Source: Amia ocellicauda
Taxonomy: Eukaryota > Chordata > Actinopteri > Amiiformes > Amiidae
DNA length: 64,000 nt
Direction of reading: 5' to 3'
Assembly: GCF_036373705.1 (NCBI RefSeq)
Contig: NC_089866.1
Coordinates: 20,498,501-20,562,500 of the forward strand
Part shown: piece after piece, positions 26,601-40,200 of the stretch
Layout of the letters: every line of letters starts with the position of its first letter
Position numbering within the stretch: position 1 is the first letter of the stretch
The notes under the pieces: model-generated
What the model was told of the DNA's origin: nothing
The model's database searches: none
What the model saw: the letters and a program-made list of their open reading frames with translations, nothing else
Position numbers and translations under genes: made by a program

Positions 26601-29600
26601 AATAATATTTCCCATTAGTACTCAACTAGGCATGCAGATCTCCCAATCTGTGTTTAGACCTGTCTTAACTGCCCCCCACTCTGCTTTTGGCTTCCACCTG
26701 TGTGTGGGCTTTTCCCCTGCTGTTGCAAATAGGTTTTGCCAACAAATATGATATGTGTGAAGTGCTGTGAATGTTCCTGCTCTTATTGTCTGCCTGGCTG
26801 TCTGCAGACGTCGCTGGGAGCAGACAGGGATCCATATGAAGAGTGGACCTTTGAGGACTTCTTCAATGAGGACGGCATCGTTCTGGACCCAGTCACAGCC
26901 CTGCCTGTTCTGTATGAAATTACTACAAGTTTTGTGCCATATTCTGCAGGTACGTCTCAGAATGACTCCTTAATGACGATCCTGCTGAAGTTCTTATGTT
27001 CTCCCATGTCAAGGCTGTGCTTCATTGCATTTCAAGGGGCTTTGTTTGTGTCGTCGTTTTAAGGCAGTTGTCAGACACATTTGCAGAATTGCATATGTAT
27101 AGGCATTGGGAGCGGTTTGTTATCTTTTGTGCAGTTCTGATTTATTCATTTATTTTATTTTAGACTCAAAGCTTTACCCCCTTGATTGTTCCTGCTTGTC
27201 CAACTGTTCTTATGCTGGTGGTAAGTATAAAACAAAACAAAAACAGCAGCAAAAAACCTATCCTTCCCAGTGGTATGAAGTAGAATCATTTTTAAATCTG
27301 ATTTGGGGTCAGGGCTCATACATGTGATCTGCATCAGAGCTCCGTGGCAGTGGAAGCACATGAGGCGTTCAGACGTCATTCCTGTGGGATTCAAATTCTC
27401 ATTCACATATAATTGATGCTCGTTATTGTAAAGTGTTTCCAATATTTCCACCAACATGACTCTGTGAGAGACAGTCATTTAGGAATATTATAACTTCTAC
27501 TCCTGTAGTTTTTTTGTTAGTTTTCATCAACATATTTATGCTCCACATTATGAATTAAATTTTGCACTTCATATCTGTTTGCTGGTTGCAAATCTCGGGT
27601 GTTTTTGATGGGGATTAGTTTTTTTTTTACCTCCATTTTCCTCCTCAAGGGATGAACTTCCTGAAGCCCATGAAGGTCCCCATGAATGCAATGCTGCAGA
27701 ACCTCCACGAGTGCAGTCAGCTGCAGCTGGCCTTGAGGCTGGTGGTCAACTCCTTCGGGACTTGCCTGCAGCACGTCACCTCCAACAATATGGCATTGGT
27801 TCTGAGCTCCAAGGTACGTTCCATTTTCTCAGTGAAAACCAAAGGCCTTTTCTCGGTCTACTTCCAGTCAGACTCCCCTTTTGCTGTTTGCAGGAGAAGA
27901 TAAAAGCAGTTCCTTCATCAGGCTGTTATTCATGAATTTCCAGACCCTGGCTTAAAGTTGCTGAGGTATTTGGAAATTATAGATTCATAATGTAGTCTTG
28001 AGAATCATGATTGAGCCCTTATACAGTCAAACAAAAACTGAAAACAATTATGTAACATTCGACTCCAAGATGAGGTAAATACGCTGTTTACGTTTGCTTT
28101 GCACATGAAGCCCAATTTGTGAATTGGTTGTCTATGCAGTATGAAATGGTCCCTTTCTGTTTAGCTGCACCATCATCAGCATCTCATGGAAGACAGGAAC
28201 TTCATACTGTCCCTGGGAGAGAAGACCATCTCTCTTATCAAGGACGTCTCCATGGCTTTGCTGCACAAGGTGAGAGTGCTGTCGTGGTCCTTGAGTCAAC
28301 TGCCTGTGTTCTACTCAAGTACATTTAATGACAAGGCTGCTTGTTTTTTTCCCTCATGATACAGGTTTTTAACTGCAGAGTGGTGGACTGTGACCTGGCC
28401 ATAGGATACTGCACTCTCTTGCCCAAGAAGGATGCATTTGAAAAGCTGTGGCATGTTATCAACAACACTTGGCAAAACTACGACAAGATTCTGGTCATTA
28501 TTATTGTTGTTGTTGTTGTTGTTTTCATTTAATTAGATTGTGTTTAGTGTCAGGTGATTAAGTACATTTTGAACACTACACCTAAAACAATTATAATGCT
28601 TTTGTATAAATCTGAAAAGAGGAATTGCCAAGACCCTACGCAGTTAAGCGAGTGTGGCGTGCCGTCTTGTCCTTCAGAATTCGGTGAACGATGGCCTTTT
28701 GTTTCCATCTCAGGCTGTAGCTGTAGTTGGTGCCCATCTCTCCACTTTATATAAAGAAGAAGAAGAAGGTCAGAAGTTCCTGTCTCTCATCGCAGATGCT
28801 GAGTGGGGAATTGAGCTGGGGAAATTTGGAGTAAGTGTGCCTCTGATGTTGGTCAGGAAATTTAAAGGGTTCTAGATTGCCTTAATGAGCAATAAAATAA
28901 AATAAAAATAAAAATCCTGTCACACACTTAGCTGCTAACAGAACTTCAACAGAATTTCACACTGTTGTTTATTTTTTACTACGAAATACCCATTAAAGGC
29001 ATTTAGCCATGAGAATAAAAAATTGCAATTGCCAAGGAGGCTTCTTAAACTATACTTCTCTGAACAGCCCAACACTGGACTATGAAATCCTCATTTAAAA
29101 GCATTTCCTTCTTGTTTCTAATGAACCATACAAACCGTAACATTCGTTCTGAATTACTTTCCTTTAACGTACTTCCAATGTCACCAGTATAAAGATCTGT
29201 TTTTTTGATTCTTTACAGATTTCGTTCCAGTCTGTATTCCGACAGGCTCCTGAGAGAAAGAAGGATCTGATTACCACCTTGGTGAAGAACCGAAAAGTAG
29301 ACTCTGAGTTGATCCTGAAATATTGCTGGTAATTTTCATCTGCCAAGGGCCTGTAATAATAACATTGGCACTTCATTTATAGCTTTACATGGGCATTATT
29401 TTTTCTCCTTTCTCTCTTCAGCACATTTGACCTGGACAGTGACTCGGCCTTAAATCTCTACATCAAGACTCTGCTGCTTCATGGTGCAAACAACAATCAG
29501 AATGAAGATGGCCCAGAGACAGACGACTGCTCAACTGTGTGTCACAGAGAGACCCTGGCCACCGCGCTTGGAATAATCCCCCTGCTGACGAGCAGCCGTG

Positions 29601-32600
29601 ATCTGGTCATCAGTCTGAGTGCAGCCATTCTCAAGGTCAGAGTGCTTTGCCTGCTTGTGAAGTATTTCCTATCCATCTGAGATGTAAGAGGGGCTTCCTG
29701 AATTGCTGAGAGTGCAGCGTTGGCCTGTTAGTCCCGGGATCTCTGAGCTGTCTGCCTGCTGTTGAGATTCCCCAAGTGGCATCTGAGTATCTGGCTGAGT
29801 GTCACCACAACTGTGTGGGTTCAATGCTGCCAATGGTCTCTGTTTGCTGGCAGGCGTCTGTTTACTTCGTTCGTTATTCGTTCACCCAAGGATCAGCACA
29901 CTGCTGGTTCTGCTTGGTTCGACCCAACTCATTTTTGCGGTTCTCTCTCTGCAGCTCAGTCCCTATGATTACGAAACGATCGAAGGTGTTCTTAAAGTCA
30001 TACAGACTGCGGATGAAAAGATCACAAGTCTTGATCTTGACCAGGTAAGTATTTCCTTTAGATCTTTTTTGTTGTTTTCTTTCATTGAGATACTCCAGTG
30101 CTATAAAATGCAAATATTTTATGCAGTTACTAAAAATTAGTGCTGGCAGGGAATTTTATTTACATTTAATCAAATGGACTTGGTGCAATTAAATAAACTG
30201 TTTCTGGTGCCAAACATTAGGTAGTCCAAGTCAGTCCCCTCCTGATTCAAGTGTGAGGCCCTTTCTGTACTTTAGGCTTTAGGATTGCTGCAGCACCTGA
30301 AGTCCTACAAACGCATCTCTCCCCCGATGGACTTGGAGCATCACTACCTGCTGGAGAACTCCCTGGATGACTCCCCTCATGCCCACACAAGACTGCCCTT
30401 CCACCTCATCTTCTTCCAGACCTCCCACTGCTTCTGGAAGATCATCTGTAAGTCAGTCCCTGCTCTGGCAGTGCTCTGTACCTGTGGACATCATGTATGT
30501 ATTGCTTTAATACAGGGGTTCCCAATGTCTGGTGATGGAGGGCCAATTTTCCGAGGTTGCATGGGATGGGGGGGCCACTCTAGAAAATGAACCACTGATT
30601 TTATTTCCTATACATTTCTGTTAGGGAACATTTATTAACTTTAATTATTGTATTATTTTCCCCCAAATTACATGTGCAATTTGTTTCAGAAAATTGTCAT
30701 GAAGTGTAAAAATATAGAAAAGCTTCAGAAAAGGGGTGGTTGAAGGTTGGCTTTGGGGGGCCGCACCAAACATCCTCGAGATCCGCCTGTGGCCCCCGGC
30801 CCGCAATTTGGGAACCCCTGCTTTAATAGCTTTATATATAGTATGCCACTCTCAAAATGTTTAACATGTTAATCTTATCTGTAACTAGCATGGGCCTTAG
30901 TACCAGGGGGGGGCAACCCTGTCCCTGGAGAGAGACAGTCCTGTAGTTTTGACAGGTCTCTATAAATCATCAATCACTACGTACCTTGAATATATGGAAA
31001 TTTTAACTAACCAAACAAATGGCTCAATTAAGCTTCATATTTGCATAAAACACAAACCAGAAGGTGCCGGGTTTGGCCAGCCCTGCTCCTTACGCTTCTA
31101 TTGTAAGGCAATTAAACTCCCATCATGCACAGATTTTACAACACTATATACATTTGTATATAATGCATTTAGTATTGCAGAGTGTATACCCAACATGTTC
31201 TGTGTTAATCATGGACCTGATTCTGTGGTTGTCAGGGCAGTGAAATAATTGTATTTAATTTGTTTATTCTATTTTGTTTTTTTATATTCTCAGCTGTGGA
31301 ACTCAGTGAGGAGACTTTTCCCACTCTGCTACTGATCTCTAAACTGATGAAAGTAAGTGCATGTCTTTATTGTGTGTGGCGTGTTTTCTGGAAAACTACG
31401 ATGCGTAATTGGCAGCACCATGGTTAACTTCTGAGCACACAGCTGTGAGTGGCTTCACACCCAAACCATTCCTTGCATACCATCATCTGTTTTATTCATG
31501 CTTAATCATTTTAGCTGAGGTTCTTTTTTTTTTATTTTTAACGTGTAGGTGTGTTTGGACAAACTGTATATGTCCGCAGTGAACCATGTATTTGAGAAAA
31601 GCCTCAAGCCTCGATCCCTGCAGCAGGCCAAGGAAGGAAAATCTCACGCCATGACCAAAGAGACCATGAAGACTGTGGAGACCATTAAGGCCTACCTTCT
31701 CTCGATTAAAAACCCAGAATGGGCTGCGGCCACATCTCACAGGATCGCTCAGGAGCTCCCCACAGGTCAAACCCCCTCGTTATGCAGCTTTAAGTTATAT
31801 TACCATAAGTGTTGTGTAGATGAATACCAGGGACCTCTTGTTCACAATGCGTTGCAGTGTATCAATCAATCAATCAATTTTTATTTGTATAGCGCCCTTC
31901 GCAAGGTAGCCACAGAGCACTTTACAGACTGGTAAACATACAACAAAGTACAGCAAAATAAAATACATAAATACAATAAAGTGAAATAAATATAGACCTG
32001 TAAACCGTTTACATGATCTAAAATAAAGTAAGTGAACATTTAAATAAACCATTTAGGCATGGAGGAGAGAAAAACAAAAAACTCCTATGGATGTCATGTA
32101 GGAGAAAAATGTAGCTCTATCTATATATCCATCCAGAGTGTACATTTGCTATTGGCCCTGTCCTTCTGAAGGGTGAGGTACACTAGCATAAACTGACAAT
32201 GGATATAGTTCTCCATAATACTTTGATTTCACTAGAAAGGATTTTATTATATATATTTAATATATAATTGACACTTGATTTGATCTGAAATAAAAGTAAA
32301 TGTGTTTTTCCTTTAGGTATTGAAAAGACCAGTGCCTTAAAGTTCTGTTTGCTCCTCGCTGAAAAATGGCTGAAGATCACCAATCCTGAGGTCTGAAGAA
32401 TTGTATTTATTTGTTTTTAATGTTTTATATTTATGATGTACATATTTTATTAATTGCAACCACTGTCACATAAACAGAGGTGCAAGGACTATCATGGGGA
32501 AACATTTTGGATATATATCGTGCATACCAAATGTATTGGAAAATGTGATGCTTAATAACATTGACTGTAAGGGGAATCTCTCTGCCAGTTCATTTAACTG

Positions 32601-35600
32601 GAATATCTACTGATCCTCCAGGTTGGCAGTTGCCTTTTTAAATCTCTGAAGGTTAATTACTCCCACACAGGATCCCACTCACGCAAAAGCAGAGATATTT
32701 TGGGACAAGCTGAAAGTGCAATACCAAAGGTCGGCCACTGAGAACACGTTGATGTCTCACCGTTTAAACTCTCCCGAGTACTTGAAGTTAACTGGCTTCC
32801 CTGCAAAACTCATCGTCTCCCTCTACGAGCACAGCAGCATTGAACAGCGAATCAAGATCCCGACTGGCACCGACTACCCTGGTAAAGTCACCTGATTATT
32901 CCTTTCCAGTTCATCTCTTGAGCTGTGTCTATAGATATGAGTATTTATAAACCCCAATGGAATAGGTTCTGATTTTTACACACTGTATTTTTTCTTGGTG
33001 CAGACATACATGCTGTGGCCAAAGAAATTGCATCAATAAACAACATTGATTTGACTAAAATCCGGGATGTTCTGCTGGATAAATGGCTCTGCCAGAGTAC
33101 CCGGCCAACTGCAAACGTGAGTACTGGCCTTTGCTTGACAACCATATAAATGACATGAGGAGCTGGTTAGGGCTTCCTGCTTTAACCTCATTTAGGCAAA
33201 TCAAATGTGGGCTCATCTGCCATTCTCCAATTGCAAATTCAGTGCTTGACAGCAGCTTTCTATTTACCTGAGATTTCTTGCTTCCACTCAAGTCCTTCGT
33301 CAAGTTCTGGGCTTGCGATGTGCTCTTTTATGGGTTTGGTCAATGTTTTGACTCAATCTGGCCTGTACACAAAATAACCTAGTCAACGTGATCTTTCTGA
33401 AGGCTACTTAAAGGGTACAGTGTGCATTTATCTTTTACAATAACTCCTCTTATACCTTGTGTTTCTGTATCACAAGATGTGCAATCGTTTAATTTCGAAC
33501 AACCATCCCATTCTGTTCGTAGTAAATCTGGAGTAAAATAATCTGAGCCCTTTAAAACCGAGATGAGTTATTTTTTGGAAGTAACAAGGTGGAAACTGAA
33601 TATTGTAATTGCAGTGCCGTTCTTTTCCTTTCCTTTATTCCCTAATGATTAAAGTCTTTGGGGACTTGGATCACAGGAATCACTAAATGGAAATTAAATC
33701 AGTTCATTGGGGTTTTCCTCATGTTAAAATATGTTTTCTTGCTCTCATCCCTGGAGATTGGAGACCGTAGAGTGTTTCTAGACAGCCCTTCATAACAAGG
33801 ATCATCTGGCATTGGTCGTGTCGTTAATTATAATTTACATAAAACTAATCTGATCTTTTCTTTGATTATTGTTTTAGGATAATAACGTTCAAGACTACAT
33901 CACAGACATCCAGGAAGACCCTGAACTCATGAGGTAAAGTCGTTCAAGTCCTTGTGTATCGCTTTTGTCTGCAAATATTTCCGAGAACTTCATCAGGCTG
34001 TGTTTTGTATATTTGGGCTGATCTTATTACACATTCATGTGCCAGACCATTTTTGTATTCCTGGAATCCTGCAATTTTATATATGTTTACTTATTAATTA
34101 ATTTATATATGTAAAGTAACATTGTTACCGAAAGTAAGAGCTCTGGTCTATAAACAGACCCTGAGTGTATTTCGTGTCAACATTGTTTGTCAAAATCGAG
34201 CCTTAGGCATGTGTGGAAAGTAGCAAGACGCTTGTATGATTTTACTGTATTCAAATGCTGCTGAAAGCAGGCTTTCTGTTTTCCATCACTTTCCCCTGTG
34301 GTCTGTGTTTAATACTTAACCTGCCAGGTACATTAAACAAACAACCTCTTTGCAGGTTTGCTTCTGTAGTCTGCCCTCTAAAACCAGCACTAATTGCAAT
34401 TTGTTTCACACTTTGTTTGAAACTCCCCCAGAGTTATTTACTTGCTTCAGATGTACCCCATCGACTTCAGTGCACGGATGCTATATGCCATAGTGACAGC
34501 AGAAACATCTGTAAGTTTTGTCAGTCTATCTCCCCCCTCCTCCCAAATGTACAAGCAATGTAAAGTTTTAGTTTGTCATGATTACTATTCATGTATACTG
34601 TATTCCTGCATTTAATATGCTATTGATATCATGTGCATATACACAGTCACCAGCTGTATATTTTGATACCAAAAGTGAAGAGAGAAATGGTCTAAATAGA
34701 TCTGGAGAGTAGTATATATGTATGAATATGTGTGTATGTATATTATGTATATGTATGTTATATATTTCAATGTATACTGTATATATATTCCAGCCCATAA
34801 GCAACTCTGGCCCTCGGATGACGTTCTGCCACAGAAGCCGGGCTCTGCTTTGTTTGATTCAGATTGCAGACACCACCATGCTGGAGTCACTCCTCAAAAC
34901 ACCCATCGAAAAAGTCAAGTCAGTCTCTTTACCGCTTTAACCCGTCACCTTGACAGTTTTCCCGCCTAAGGGTTTTATGAATGCAAGAACTTGAGCAAGT
35001 TTGCGATCATATGCTCAGGGAGGATGTGAATTGTACCTGTTTTTTTCAGGTATTACCTGAAATGCTGCATCTACCTCTCTGAATTTGAGGCCCTGAACAT
35101 CCCGTACTCTGTGGAGTCCTTTCACAACAGTCCAAAGGAGGGCATGATCAAAGGCCTGTGGAAGAACCACAGTCATGAACCACGGGTAGGAGCTCCAACG
35201 GGCTGATCATTGTTCACGTGTGGAGGCCTGGGTTTATACCGGGCCTGTGTATTTTCAGCGTGGCGTGGTGTGGGTTGAGAGTGCTTAGTGCTGGATGTGG
35301 CAGTCCTACTCTCAGAAGGACTGATTTTATTTCTTTAAACTGTGAAGATGTTTAGAACTGGTTATAGTTAGGGACCAATATAGTTGAATAACCCCCTCCT
35401 GTCTGTATTATCAGGGTCATGTAAATTGTTTTTTTAATGTCTTGCAGGCAGTCAGGCTGGTGGCGGAGCTCAGTTTGGAGTACCAGGTTTATGATCCTCA
35501 GCTCTGGAATGGAGTTTTACAAAAACTGCTAAGTTTCAGCATGGTAGGAGTCCCAGCATCCTCCAGGGGTCGTCCCATCAGACAAATGACATTGCATCCT

Positions 35601-37203
35601 AGGGGGCTCATTGTTTTCTCATAAGTAGACTTCACATTTTGAATTTGTTTTCAGATTATTTAATAATGGTGGTGGGGAGGAACTCAACAGCAGCAACAAA
35701 ATTGTTTTCCCCAAGCAGACTGTAGATGGCCCGAGTGAGCAGTGAATGGGATGTAGCTAGGTGGACATGTAGAAATGTTCATGCACACACTGGGGTGAGG
35801 TTAGCTGTGTAGAGAATAATTGATCATATTTTTGGTAGTTATGTTTTAAAATAATCACAGATCAACATAACTTACCAAACGTATTGATTCTGGGAAAAAG
35901 ATATAGCATGTATGGGAATGATTGCATTAGACAGTCAAGGAAAAGCAGCATTTACAGTAGTACAAATAAGCTTGTTTACCTGAACCTACTGGGTGAACAG
36001 GTGAGCATACCCTCTCTACAGCAAGCATCAGAGAGGATAGGAAGATTTTCATGGGGAGTAAGTGACTCCAATTGTGCATGAAGTTGACTACTTTTTATAC
36101 TATTGGAATTGATCTTATTACCATTTCTTCTCCTAGTTAAACCCTTTTGTGTGGTATCCTAATAATGAGGAACCAGCTCATTGTCATATAGATCATTGGG
36201 ATGCCATCACCAATTTCTATAGACACTCTTGGTCCATTGTTCTTATCTCTTAGACCAGTTCACACCTGAAATCCAAGAGCAGGGGTTAGATTGGTCTTGG
36301 AGTCTCGACTGAATGCAGTGTCATGCATGAGTTGGTCTCTCAAAAGTAGTTCCTTGATCACGTTAATGACTCCAGTGGCCAGTAAAGCCAAAGCCAACCA
36401 TTGTTGTAACAAATTGTTGTAGTCAAAAGACGTTTATAGCCTATCTCCTAAGAAGAAGGATCATTCATACCCTATCACTGCTAGTATCTGAACATTTCTA
36501 ACTTAAATGAACAAGGTTTTAACTTATTTCCATATACCTCTGATATGTAGCATAATATGTGTAGAAAAAATAACAATTTTTCTTACAGCTGAAATAAAAT
36601 GTGCTGATTCGGTTACAATTTCACCTACTCCACAGTGAAAAAACAACAACATGGCAAATGTTTATAAAAACAACCACACTTCTCTTACAGATCGGTTACC
36701 TGCGAAAAGTTTTGGTGGCTATAACTGCTATCCATTCTTTATGGCAAGTGAGTACAGATCCATTGTTTACTTCATTTTATTGTCTTTATTTTCAATCCCT
36801 GGCTTTGTCTCCTGAGAGTTACCAAGTAATACAATCCTATCTATTGATTCGCCTCTCGCCCTTATGCAAACCAAATCACTTAATTGGGTATGAGTGCTCA
36901 ACCTGCTTCCAGGTAAATGATATATTCCTGTCAATGAAAAATATACAGCATGGAAATGCTTTTCTTCATCTCGCTTCAGAGCTTTAAAACATGTTTTTTA
37001 CCTATATAGGTTCCAAATTTTGTGAGAGCTTGGAGGAGTGTCATTCTGGCACCTTTTCTCTCAGGTTGGTATCATTTGTATTTCCTTATTTAAGTGGAGT
37101 GACATATGTCTGTACAACAGAGTAAATAACAGTTTACATTTTTATGATCTCTGTTTAGGATCACTAACACTAACATGTATGCTGTCCAGTGTATAACGGA
37201 GAA

Positions 37204-37246
<43 letters not shown>

Positions 37247-40200
37247 CTTCTCGTTGCCTTTAGCCTCGGTACCCCTGAGTCCTCAACAGCTGGGGATGTT
37301 CTACGAGACTTTTGTGCTTCTTCTCAAGTAAGGACATTTAAGAAAACATCTGACTGCAAAGAAAACTATAATGATTTCTGGGAAAAGGGAACTCCATTTG
37401 GCCCATGTTTTAATGCTGCTATTTTACATTAAATTATTTACAGTATACAATATATCTGAGATCTGCACATTCTCACAGTACAGCACAGCTTTAATTTCTG
37501 TGAGATATGTCATGGACATTATATGGCATAACCCTCATCTGCAGGTGCCCTGTCCTCCTGGACCTGGACTTGATTGGCATTGCCAAGCAGTTTGCTCAGT
37601 TTGACCTGCCAGCCTTCACCCTGGGCACTCTTCTACTCATTCCCTGCTCTGAGAAGAAGGATCAGCAAATCCAAGTAAGAGCAGCCTGTAGTGGCCCTGT
37701 CTGGTGTTCCCACACTATGCGGTGTGAAGAGCAGTCAGATTCCTGTCAGTGATCACATACATGGATGGTGCTCATGCATTGTTTTTTCTTACCGTTGTAC
37801 ATCTATCTTTGTCAGGTTTCATATCACAATGAGTTGAGGTGCTTTAAATTGCCTCAGATTTACAGCTGCATTTATTTGATTTAACATGTGGTCAAGCTTA
37901 CAGCTGATTTACATTGGCTTTGTCTTGGTATTGCTGTGCAAAGGCCTAAGGAAGAAAACAGGCAACAGTTCCTTTTTTTTTTCTTTTGTTCTCAGCATTT
38001 GGCTTCTCTAAATCATGTAGCACTTCAGCTTCAGCCCACTGAGCGGTGGTTTTGCTTTCTCTCCAGGGTTTCCTGTCTGCCAGCAATCTGGTCACTGTGC
38101 TTGAACAAGTGGAGGAGCACCTGAGCACTGGGGAGGTGGCTGGATTTTCAACACAGGTGGATGAGAAATGTTTATAGATTTGATTTGACTATTTATTTAT
38201 TTATTTATTTTGCCCTGAAAATGAAAAGTCAAAATGTTTCTGGCATTACACTGTCTTTTGTTTCTGGGAAGATGAGATTAGGGCTGAGCCAGTCATCTAC
38301 TGTTGAAGAATTTACCATGGAATTACCATCCGGGGGTTGGGGGGATGTACTTAAATTCTGTAAGAAGTAGTAAGACTCTTCAAATTCACTCCAACTCTGT
38401 TTTATTGTTCAATCAAATAGTAGAACTACACAATAATACAAAAACAAAATTCAAAATAAAGGTAATATTAACAAATACACACAAACATAAAATAAAGATT
38501 TAAAAGAACCATGTGCAAATGACTCCATTGCAAAATGATATTTTAAAGTCCTGACTTTAAAATTAGCATTTGAAATTACACTTGTTAGATTCAAATAAAT
38601 ATTTAAAAGAACGATATGTAAATGACTCGGTTGCACTTTTTTTTTTTTTTTTTTAGTGTTACAAACGTGTTCAGTTATGTTATGCTTTGTCCGGCTTTTC
38701 CAATGATCACATCGGAGTTGCAGTGTTTCAATATTCATTTAAAAATTAATTCTGTAGTGTCTAATACTATAATTAATAATAGTCCAATCACATTATCAAA
38801 GTGTTGGAGCTTTATCTCACACCGCAAATTGTTTTAGTTTCTATCGTATCTGCAGGTTATTAAGCTTAACTTTATATTAAATAAATAGATAGATAAAATA
38901 AAGAATTGTCACTATCAACGATACATTATTATGACACCATGGGGAGACAGTATACTGTTTACTGGCACAGCCCTAGATGAGATTTAATTTTTTTATCTGA
39001 GCAATTTGCTGTTGTTTTAGTCCTAAAGAGAAGGGTGGGAAAGTTTTTGCAAAGAAGCAAGAAAACAGGGGAATATCACCCACTGTAGAACCCCATTCCT
39101 TCTGATGCATCACTACAGAAAAGTCAGAAATACATATAAATTGGAGAAGAACCAACAGAATCGCTCCAAACCCTGCTAATGTTAGGGCTGAACATCTGAA
39201 TCCTTATAATGAGAGTTATTTAATTAAATTTGCTGTGCTGTTTTTTTTTTCTGTGAATGTTCTTATTTCTAATGCAATGATTATATACTATAGTTTCCTT
39301 AGTTCACGTTTTTTAGGAGCTGCATTCAGTAGTACTTGAGTTTATTAGGGTGATGGGCTTAGCAGCAATACTCTGCAGTGTTCAAGTGTAGAAAGAAATT
39401 GCTTTAAACTATAGAAGTATATAGATCATTCATTTTTTGTAATTAAACCCATCCCTTTTCTTCATTTCAGATTAAAGACATTGTGCTGAGTTTCATGTGC
39501 ACAAATAAACTTTATGAGAAGCTTGTGCAGACCAAGCTGTTTCCTCTGCTGAAGCACCATGTCATCGTATCCAACCAAGTGAGGGACCTTGTGGACTACC
39601 TCGTAAACAGGAGCTGGTATGTCCCCTGAGATGGCAGTCACCCACGGTTCTGTTTCGTCTTGCTAAGATGTTCTAATTAGCTGTAGCCTCCTGCTTCCTA
39701 ACAACCAAGTGGGCTCCCAGGTGCGTGCACGAGAAGAGCACCGACAGAACTATCTTCTGACTGAAGAGACTAGAGGAGCGGGGCGGGGCCTTAGACCTCC
39801 GACATCAGCAAAATGGTGTCCGAGGTCTCTTCTGTGTGAGAGAAAGGAAGACCAACCAAACAAAACACATGAATGAATAACTTAAAATGTCCTTCATATC
39901 TTCTCTTCAGCCTCGATGATGCTGCGGGTCTTGCAGCAGAATACCTGAAGCACAAGGGGAGGCACCTCTCGGCCAACATGCCTGCAGCTGAGGTCTTGAA
40001 GGTACAGTAGCTGACTTGCCACAGATCCTGAATAGGCTAGACGGAGATCGCATCTTCCCCAAGTAACAAGTGCTGTTTTTTGTGAAGACGGGACTCTCGT
40101 CTCCCACATGCCCATGTGTGTACAAGCCTTAATGTGTTGCCCTGTTTTTGGTACGCATTCTCGTATGCATTAATTGATTAGTGGTTTATGTATTTTTGGG

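Noticed and set aside
28678-28713. Earlier acceptor for the KNTC1 exon, adding [12 protein letters not shown]
   Set aside because: The later acceptor before [10 protein letters not shown] aligns directly with human KNTC1; the earlier one could only be a minor isoform.
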